NCBI GenBank assembly: GCA_965202745.1
Contig: CBDBCB010000021.1
Span: forward strand, 124,001-188,000
From: JACKII01 sp965202745
GTDB taxonomy: Bacteria; Pseudomonadota; Alphaproteobacteria; Bin95
Length of the DNA stretch: 64,000 nt
Direction of reading: 5' to 3'
The position numbers and the translations under genes are program-made. The notes under the pieces are model-generated. The model ran no database searches. It was not told the DNA's origin and was given only the letters and a program-made list of their open reading frames with translations. Numbering within the stretch: the first letter of the stretch is position 1; the number at the start of each line of letters is the position of its first letter. Shown piece after piece: positions 46,112-51,799 of the stretch.

Positions 46112-46151
46112 ATGCTGCATTACAAAATTATTTGATAATGCAATGCAGCAT
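46112..46151. promoter_or_regulatory. Palindromic operator candidate upstream of phasin-HhH gene
   Basis: The inverted repeat ATGCTGCATT (46112-46121) and AATGCAGCAT (46142-46151), perfect over ten bases, ends 15 bases before the start codon. It includes the TGCAATGCAGCA motif shared with the other phasin gene at 42544. Its position overlapping the likely promoter or RBS suits repressor binding. Confidence 0.55.
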
Positions 46152-46166
46152 AAAAGGATTCCGCCG

Positions 46167-46718
46167 ATGCGGGCATTCACTTCTTCGATGAAAATCGACG
46201 CCGGTGCCGCGGCGCAGGTTAGTCAGGACTTTTGGCGTAAGTGGCAGGAAACCATCTCTGACGTGACCGAAACCTGGCTGGAAGCGAGCAAAGCCAAGGG
46301 CCCGGCCAATATTCTGTCGGCTCAGGTCGAGTTCGGAATACGCAATGCGCAGCGCTGGTATGGTTGGGCACCGGCGGAAGCGACGGAGCCGATCGTTGAA
46401 GCGGCTGAGCCTGCTGCCGAATTGAATGAAGCCGCGGCACCAACCTGTGATCAGGCGCTTGTGACTGAGACAATTGAGGCGGCGGCAGAACCTTCTGCGC
46501 CTGTAAAACCGGATGATCTGAAGCGGATTCGCGGTATCGGTCCGGCGATTGAGCTGAAGTTGCATCAGCAGGGCGTTACCACCTACCGCCAGATCGCTGA
46601 CATGACTGCCGCTGATATCGAAGCGCTAGACGCAGTTCTGGATTTTCGAGGCCGGATTGAGCGCGATGGCTGGACGGAGCAGGCCGGTCAGTTGGCGCTT
46701 CGCACAGAGGCGGAATAG
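46167..46718 (+). CDS. Phasin-like protein fused to a helix-hairpin-helix domain
   Basis: The 183-residue protein has two parts. Residues 1-70 look like a short phasin segment (VSQDFWRKWQETISDVTETWLEASKAKG, AQRWYGW). Residues 120-183 form a helix-hairpin-helix domain (LKRIRGIGPAIELKLHQQGVTTYRQIADMTAADIEAL), of the kind appended to some NuoE and ribosomal L21 proteins. An acidic Ala/Glu/Pro linker joins them. The ATG at 46167 follows an AAAGGA site. The domain pairing suggests a granule protein that can bind nucleic acid, perhaps linking PHA granules to the nucleoid as PhaM does elsewhere, but by a different domain. Confidence 0.7.
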   Translation: MRAFTSSMKIDAGAAAQVSQDFWRKWQETISDVTETWLEASKAKGPANILSAQVEFGIRNAQRWYGWAPAEATEPIVEAAEPAAELNEAAAPTCDQALVTETIEAAAEPSAPVKPDDLKRIRGIGPAIELKLHQQGVTTYRQIADMTAADIEALDAVLDFRGRIERDGWTEQAGQLALRTEAE

Positions 46719-46738
46719 ACCCCATTAACGAGATTGCC

Positions 46739-46775
46739 GGGAGGAGGGGCAGCCGTGCAGCTTGGCCCTCCTCCC
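46739..46775. terminator. Strong hairpin between convergent phasin-HhH and SYLF genes
   Basis: The arms GGGAGGAGGG and CCCTCCTCCC pair around AGCCGTGCAGCTT-like loop sequence. There is no T-run. It lies between two convergent stop codons, so it may end transcripts from both sides. Confidence 0.6.
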
Positions 46776-46782
46776 GCTGGTA

Positions 46783-47472
46783 TTACTTGGTAGTACCGTA
46801 TTTACGCAGCTCCTGGCGAAGCCCGTCGGCTGCCGGATTGGACGCCTTGCCGTTAAGGACGATGTCGTCCGGCGCGGTCACGCCGTTATAAAAATCGCCA
46901 TTCCAGTCTTCCCGGCGCGCAATGACAGCGCCCTCGAGGCTGGCGCCAACGAACAGGCCCTTGTTGGTCGAGTAGGTGTAGATATCCTCCCCCAGTGAGG
47001 TGGTCGCCGACGCTTCGATACCGCCGCCAACCGGACCGGCCGCTGCGCTGAGGTCAGCGCCCAGTTTGACTTGGTCATCCATCAGAGCGGCCAGCGCTTT
47101 GTCATTCATGATGATCAAAATCGCCTCTGACGTTTGGCCGCCGATCTGCAGGCCAAAGCTGATTGAGCCCAGCGTATAGAATGCCGGGTATGACCAGGTG
47201 CCGTCGGGATTGCGGGCCAGCAGCACGCCGCTGCCGCCCTCGCCGCCAATGAAAAGGGCACCCTTTACCAATTGGGGAAAGATCATCATGGCGCGTGCGC
47301 GTTCCAGCAGGATGCGGGCGGCCTTCAGCTCTTGGCTGGTGGCAAGCCGCTGCAGCGTAAAGCCGGAATCAGCGACCAGTTGTTGCTGATCGAGGGTGTC
47401 GGCTGCCCTAGCCTGAACCGAAAGGCCGACAGCCAACAGCAGGGAGAGCACAATCAATTTCAGTTTCGACAT
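46783..47472 (-). CDS. SYLF (Ysc84-like) lipid-binding domain protein, exported
   Basis: The 229-residue protein has a signal peptide (MSKLKLIVLSLLLAVGLSVQARA) and a SYLF domain: RARAMMIFPQLVKGALFIGGEGGSGVLLARN, WSYPAFYTLGSISFGLQIGGQTSEAILII, and the closing YSTNKGLFVGASLEGAVIA. SYLF domains bind phosphoinositides in eukaryotes; the bacterial periplasmic role is not known. The ATG at 47472 gives the signal peptide start. The gene stands apart from its neighbours. Confidence 0.9.
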   Translation of the reverse strand: MSKLKLIVLSLLLAVGLSVQARAADTLDQQQLVADSGFTLQRLATSQELKAARILLERARAMMIFPQLVKGALFIGGEGGSGVLLARNPDGTWSYPAFYTLGSISFGLQIGGQTSEAILIIMNDKALAALMDDQVKLGADLSAAAGPVGGGIEASATTSLGEDIYTYSTNKGLFVGASLEGAVIARREDWNGDFYNGVTAPDDIVLNGKASNPAADGLRQELRKYGTTK

Positions 47473-47860
47473 CCGACAAGTCTCCAGATATGGGCTCGGG
47501 AATTCATAAGATGCCATCCTTCGGGCAGACAATGGATGGCGAACTAGCAAATGCCGACAGTACTTTCCGCATTTTCGCCGATTCGGCTAGTGGCCTGATG
47601 AAAATGTGTGTACTCATCCGTTTTCATCAGGCCTCCTGGGGCCGTGTGGCCACAAATGCGAACTGCCGCTTCCGTAGCAGGATGATTCGGAAATAGGGGC
47701 GGCACCGGGGAACCTCAATACGGAATTGGTGCGATTTTGGTGCGTCTTGGGTTGCCGAATCGATTGGTTACTCCATAAGTAACTATTACTAGGTAACCTA
47801 ACCGGTACAGGTCGTGCGCGCCGGGCTGGTTACAACCGTATATTATCGACTGGAAGACCT
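47473..47860. other. Gene-free region with two inverted repeats ahead of regB
   Basis: This 388-base gap has no gene. It contains a perfect 13-bp inverted repeat GGCCTGATGAAAA / TTTTCATCAGGCC (47592-47604 and 47621-47633), and an AT-rich stretch before regB with GGTTAC / GTAACC arms. The first pair could be a hairpin or an operator; the second is listed separately. Confidence 0.6.
47766..47798. promoter_or_regulatory. Inverted repeat GGTTAC-N21-GTAACC upstream of regB
   Basis: The two six-base arms enclose AGTAACTATTACTAG-like sequence that is itself partly symmetrical. It lies 63 bases before the TTG start of regB in AT-rich DNA. It may bind a regulator or overlap the promoter. The evidence is sequence symmetry only. 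Confidence 0.4.
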
Positions 47861-49141
47861 TTGCCGCGCCGCGCCTCCAACACTCGTGTCAGATCACACA
47901 CGCTGGTTGGTATTCGGTGGGTTGGCGTTACGGGCCAGGGCATCACTCTGTTGGTCGTTTATTACGGTTTTGGCTTCACATTCCCGATCGTGCCGGCCAT
48001 CGCTGCCGTAACGGCCTCAGCAGCCGTCAATCTGTTCGTGTTGCTGCGCCATTGGGCGAGCCCGCGTATTGGCGAGCGGGATGCCGCGGTGTATCTGGGC
48101 TTCGATATCCTGCAATTGGGCACGTTGCTGTATCTGACCGGCGGTCTGTTGAACCCATTTCAGATATTGATATTGGCGCCGATTGTGGTGTCAGCGACGG
48201 TCCTATCCGCGGTCAGCACGGGGATATTGTCGGTTCTGGCAATGGCGGCAGTGACGGCGCTGGCATTTTGGCATTTGCCGTTGCCCGCGCCGAACCCGAT
48301 CCCTCACCCCGATCCGGTGTTTATCTTCGCGATCTGGGTGGCAACCATCCTGGCGATCGGGTTTTCCGCGGGCTATGTTTACCGGGTGGCTCGCGAGCAG
48401 CGGCGGATGCAGGACGCACTGGCGGAAGCCCAGGCGGCGCTGGCAAGGGAGCATCAGGTCTCGGCAGTAGGGGCAATAGCGGCGGCGGCGGCGCATGAAC
48501 TGGGCACGCCGCTTGCCACGATCAACCTGGTGGCCAAGGAGCTGGCACGCGACTTGCCACCGGACAGCGAGCACGGCGAGGACGCGGCCCTGCTGTTGAG
48601 CCAGGCGGAGCGTTGCCGGGATATCCTGGCAGAATTGTCGGCCAGACCGCAGGGCTATACGGGTGAAAGCTTTTATAAAGGCCGTATCAGCGGATTGATT
48701 GAGCAGGTTTCGCAGAATCGCGGCATTGGTGGTGCTGAGGTAGTGGTTCTTAAACGAACTACTGAGAGCGCCGACAATCCGGAGCCGCGGGCGGTCACAA
48801 TGCCTGAAATTGTGCACGGCCTTGGCAATTTTATCTCTAATGCCAAACAGTATGCTAAGACTGAAGTTCAAGTGCTCGTCGAATGGACACCTGAATGGTA
48901 TCAAGTTACAGTGCAAGACGATGGGCCGGGTTTTTCGCCCCATATACTCAGCCGGCTAGGTGAGCCTTACGTGTCCTCACGCCGGGAATCCGATGGTCAT
49001 ATGGGGTTGGGTGTGTTTATCGCCCAAACGTTGTTGGAGCGCACGGGCGCACGAGTTGAGTTTGACAATGGTGCTGATGTCGGGGCGGAGGTCAAGGTGA
49101 CCTGGCCGCGGGATCGGCTTGAACAGGAGTATCCGACATGA
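47861..49141 (+). CDS. regB: Redox-sensing histidine kinase RegB/PrrB/ActS
   Basis: The 426-residue membrane kinase adjusts respiration, carbon and nitrogen genes to redox state. Six membrane helices fill residues 20-175. The quinone-sensing loop motif GGLLNPF is at 94-100. The phosphorylated His212 lies in the H-box AHELGTPLATI. The redox-active cysteine of the family is present at Cys252 (AERCRDIL). The ATPase domain shows NFISNAKQYA and DDGPGFSP. A TTG start with GGAAGA upstream is used. It overlaps regA by four bases. Confidence 0.94.
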   Translation: MPRRASNTRVRSHTLVGIRWVGVTGQGITLLVVYYGFGFTFPIVPAIAAVTASAAVNLFVLLRHWASPRIGERDAAVYLGFDILQLGTLLYLTGGLLNPFQILILAPIVVSATVLSAVSTGILSVLAMAAVTALAFWHLPLPAPNPIPHPDPVFIFAIWVATILAIGFSAGYVYRVAREQRRMQDALAEAQAALAREHQVSAVGAIAAAAAHELGTPLATINLVAKELARDLPPDSEHGEDAALLLSQAERCRDILAELSARPQGYTGESFYKGRISGLIEQVSQNRGIGGAEVVVLKRTTESADNPEPRAVTMPEIVHGLGNFISNAKQYAKTEVQVLVEWTPEWYQVTVQDDGPGFSPHILSRLGEPYVSSRRESDGHMGLGVFIAQTLLERTGARVEFDNGADVGAEVKVTWPRDRLEQEYPT

Positions 49142-49692
49142 ACGACATGTCACCGGCAGTCGCTGAACTGTCCGAACGCAGTTTGCTGATCGTGGATGAT
49201 GATCCACCATTCCTGCGCCGCCTCGCGCGGGCGATGGAGCGCCGCGGCTTCGAAGTGAATATGGCGGAAAATGCCGCCGCCGGCATGGCTGCCGCCCGAT
49301 CTAAACCGGCCTATGCGGTGGTTGACCTGCGCCTTGGTGACGGCAGCGGCTTGGATGTGGTCAGCGCCTTGCGCGATCACCGGCCGGACATTCGCGCAGT
49401 GATCCTGACTGGTTATGGCAATATCGCGACTGCTGTTGCTGCAGTGAAAGCCGGTGCCGTCGACTATCTGCCGAAGCCTGCTGATGCTGATGCGATTGAG
49501 AACGCGCTGCTGCAGTCGGGCGATGGCCCGCCGCCGCCGGAAAACCCGATGTCGGCTGACCGGGTGCGTTGGGAGCATATCCAACGCGTATATGAGCAGT
49601 GTGATCGCAATGTGTCGGAGACGGCGCGCCGTCTGCGCATGCACCGCCGCACCCTGCAACGTATCCTGGCCAAGCACGCGCCGCGCGAGTAG
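49138..49692 (+). CDS. regA: Response regulator RegA/PrrA/ActR
   Basis: The 184-residue regulator has a receiver domain with the phosphoacceptor Asp63 (AVVDLRLGDGSG) and the acidic pocket IVDDDPP near residue 18. A lysine in VDYLPKPADADA completes it. After a proline hinge (PPPPENPMS), the C-terminal Fis-type helix-turn-helix reads NVSETARRLRMHRRTLQRIL. It is the partner of RegB, with ATGA overlap, and would regulate energy and carbon genes elsewhere in the genome. Confidence 0.95.
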   Translation: MNDMSPAVAELSERSLLIVDDDPPFLRRLARAMERRGFEVNMAENAAAGMAAARSKPAYAVVDLRLGDGSGLDVVSALRDHRPDIRAVILTGYGNIATAVAAVKAGAVDYLPKPADADAIENALLQSGDGPPPPENPMSADRVRWEHIQRVYEQCDRNVSETARRLRMHRRTLQRILAKHAPRE

Positions 49693-49707
49693 CCGGGCTA
49701 GAGCGCC

Positions 49708-50460
49708 GTGCTATTCGGTCTTTTCGGCAAAGGACAGAAGAAAGCCGCGGCGCAACCGCCCGACGGCACGGTGGTCTACGCCGTCGGTGATGTGCATGGT
49801 TGCCTGGGCTTGCTGCTCAAACTTCAGCAGCAGATCAAAGAAGACATGGCCGGACGTGATGCTTCACGCCGGGTCGTTGTCTATCTGGGCAACTATGTAG
49901 ACCGGGGACCGGATTCCCGTGGCGTGCTGGAGCATCTGCTGACGCGGCCGTTGCCGGATTGCGAGCGCATTCACCTGGCCGGTAATCACGACCGGTGGAT
50001 GCTGAAATTCCTGGACGATGCGAGCGTCGGCTCACCCTGGCTGCGCAATGGCGGACGTGAGACGCTGGTGAGCTATGGCGTCGTGCCGCCGCGTTCGCTG
50101 GGTGACCCCGAATATCTAGCCATGCAACAGGCATTCAATGCAGCCTTGCCCGATACGCACCGGGTGTTTCTGCAATCGATGGCGGCGTCGCACGAAGAAG
50201 GCGATTACTTCTTTGCCCATGCCGGGGTGAAGCCGGGTGTTGCTTTGGCTGACCAGTCCGAGAATGACCTGACCTGGATCCGCGAAGAATTCCTCTACAG
50301 CAATGACGACTTCGGTAAAGTGGTCGTGCACGGCCACACGCCCACCCACACGCCAGAGGAATACCCCAACCGGATCGCGGTCGATACGGGGGCTTTCATG
50401 AGCGGCAAGCTGACGGCTGCCGTGCTCCACCGTGGCAAAATCTCGTTCATGCACTCGTAA
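49708..50460 (+). CDS. Serine/threonine-type metallophosphatase
   Basis: The 250-residue protein is a calcineurin-like phosphoesterase. The metal-binding motifs are complete: AVGDVHGCLGLL (GDxHG) near residue 27, GNYVDRGPDS (GDxVDRG variant with N in place of D) near 62, GNHDRWM (GNHD) near 93, and the later histidines in FFAHAGVKPG and VVHGHTPTH. Such proteins dephosphorylate proteins or nucleotides. The Asp to Asn change at GNYVDRG is worth checking because that Asp binds metal. Start is GTG 49708, 15 bases after regA. Confidence 0.88.
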   Translation: MLFGLFGKGQKKAAAQPPDGTVVYAVGDVHGCLGLLLKLQQQIKEDMAGRDASRRVVVYLGNYVDRGPDSRGVLEHLLTRPLPDCERIHLAGNHDRWMLKFLDDASVGSPWLRNGGRETLVSYGVVPPRSLGDPEYLAMQQAFNAALPDTHRVFLQSMAASHEEGDYFFAHAGVKPGVALADQSENDLTWIREEFLYSNDDFGKVVVHGHTPTHTPEEYPNRIAVDTGAFMSGKLTAAVLHRGKISFMHS

Positions 50461-50503
50461 TGTGATTCCGCCCTAGTGGTTCGATTCAGCAACATAGTGA
50501 AAG

Positions 50504-50553
50504 AGTGGTCTGATCGAAGCGCTTGCGGATGCAAGCGTTTCGATCAGACCACT
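50504..50553. repeat. Near-perfect hairpin, family C intact copy
   Basis: Arms of 23 bases, AGTGGTCTGATCGAAGCGCTTGC and its complement, enclose the four-base loop GGAT. There is a single mismatch (G against A, which becomes a G-U pair in RNA). A partial copy is at 23849-23880. It bridges the stop codons of two convergent genes and may serve as a shared terminator. Confidence 0.85.
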
Positions 50554-51580
50554 AGCGCGCGAACAGCCGCTGCCGCCAATTCCGATCAGCGCCGGAGGGC
50601 AGGGGCGCGTTGGGCGTCAGCATCCATTGGGCGACATCCTTGACCACGATATCGCCGACCCGGCTGCGCAGGAGCAGGTGGAATCCGTCCTCGTAGACGC
50701 CCACGCGCAGCAAGCCCGGCGGGATTTGGTCGATTGCGGCTTGCGTGGGCACCAGGGGCACGATGTCGTCCTTCAGGCCATAGAGGAATAGGCTGGGCCT
50801 GCCGATGCTGCCCGCCGAAGCCAGTGCCAGATCCATGGTGTTCGACAGCCCCCAGACCTGATCGACACGGAAGGCGCGCAGAATTTTCGGGTCGCGTGAG
50901 AGCTTGCGCAGCACGTCTATGTCGTCGGTTGGCGTTACCTTGATGCCTTGACCCGTCAACGGATACCAGGGCAGGGTATGGGCACTAACGTGCAGTAGTT
51001 CGCGCTGCAGGCAGGGCATGTGCTCACGGCTCCACACTGCGGGCGCGACCAGGATCAGGCCCGCCACCGGCATTCCGGGATGCAGGGCAGCGGCGCTCAT
51101 GGCGACGACACCGCCCATACTGTGACCCAACAGGTAGATGGGAACGCCAGGATATTGCCGGGCCAGCGCTTTCACAGCGTCGGTGGCATCCTTCACCAGG
51201 CGCAGCGTGCCGTGCCACAGGCCGCGGCCGGGGCTGCCGCCAAAGCCCCGCTGGTCATAGGCGTAAGTGGCGATGCCATGCTTGGCGAAGTGACCCGCGG
51301 CGGTGTCAAAGGCGTTGCAGTAGTCGCCGAAGCCATGCAGGCCCAGCACGATTGCCTTTGGGTTGCGCTGCGGTCCCCATTCCAGAAATGGCAGCGACAG
51401 GCCGTTTTCTGTCTGGAAACCCGAATGCGTAAACGCGGGTTTGGCTTGCGGTGGTCCTTCTGGCACAACATAAGGCGCATATGCCGCGGCGAGGAAACAG
51501 AGCGCAACCCATAGCGCTTGGGCGCTGGCTCTTGTAAAGCTAGCTACCGGCTGGTTTCGGCTATGGCGTATTTGCCCCAC
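50552..51580 (-). CDS. Alpha/beta hydrolase (monoacylglycerol lipase-like)
   Basis: The protein of 342 residues has an N-terminal hydrophobic segment (ALWVALCFLAAAYAPYVV) and the lysophospholipase/monoglyceride lipase pattern. It shows VLGLHGFGDYCNAFD, YDQRGFGGSPGRGLW, the nucleophile in LLGHSMGGVVAMS, LYGLKDDIVPL with the acidic residue and EDGFHLLLR with the histidine. Its substrate is probably a lipid ester, acting at the membrane. I prefer the GTG start at 51580 because the longer reading would overlap the divergent zinc-finger gene by 58 bases. Start choice is tentative. Confidence 0.8.
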   Translation of the reverse strand: MGQIRHSRNQPVASFTRASAQALWVALCFLAAAYAPYVVPEGPPQAKPAFTHSGFQTENGLSLPFLEWGPQRNPKAIVLGLHGFGDYCNAFDTAAGHFAKHGIATYAYDQRGFGGSPGRGLWHGTLRLVKDATDAVKALARQYPGVPIYLLGHSMGGVVAMSAAALHPGMPVAGLILVAPAVWSREHMPCLQRELLHVSAHTLPWYPLTGQGIKVTPTDDIDVLRKLSRDPKILRAFRVDQVWGLSNTMDLALASAGSIGRPSLFLYGLKDDIVPLVPTQAAIDQIPPGLLRVGVYEDGFHLLLRSRVGDIVVKDVAQWMLTPNAPLPSGADRNWRQRLFAR

Positions 51581-51596
51581 GAAGGATTGGCTTTCT

Positions 51597-51769
51597 ATGG
51601 AACCCGTTGAGACGCTTGAAGTAACAGAAACTACCGTGGCTTGCGATGGCGGCAATGGTCCGCTCGGTCATCCGCGCGTGTTTTTGCAATTGGTTAAGGG
51701 AGAGGTGGACTGCCCCTATTGCGGCCGCCGCTATGTCATGAAAGAGGGGCCAAGGCGGACCATCACTAA
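51597..51769 (+). CDS. NDUFS6-like CHCC zinc-finger protein, one-base deletion near the 3' end
   Basis: The small protein has the zinc-binding pattern C-x(8)-H-x(13)-C-x(2)-C: ACDGGNGPLGHPRVFLQLVKGEVDCPYCGRRYV. The family includes mitochondrial NDUFS6, an accessory subunit of complex I. The frame as written runs past the family end to 51821 and overlaps polA by 22 bases. If a fifth G is added to GGGG at 51746-51749, it reads MKEGAKADHH and stops at 51767-51769, exactly the usual ending. So a one-base loss in a homopolymer is likely. The zinc site itself is intact. Confidence 0.78.
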
Positions 51770-51799
51770 AAGCAGACCGGACCGGCGGAGGATCAAGCG

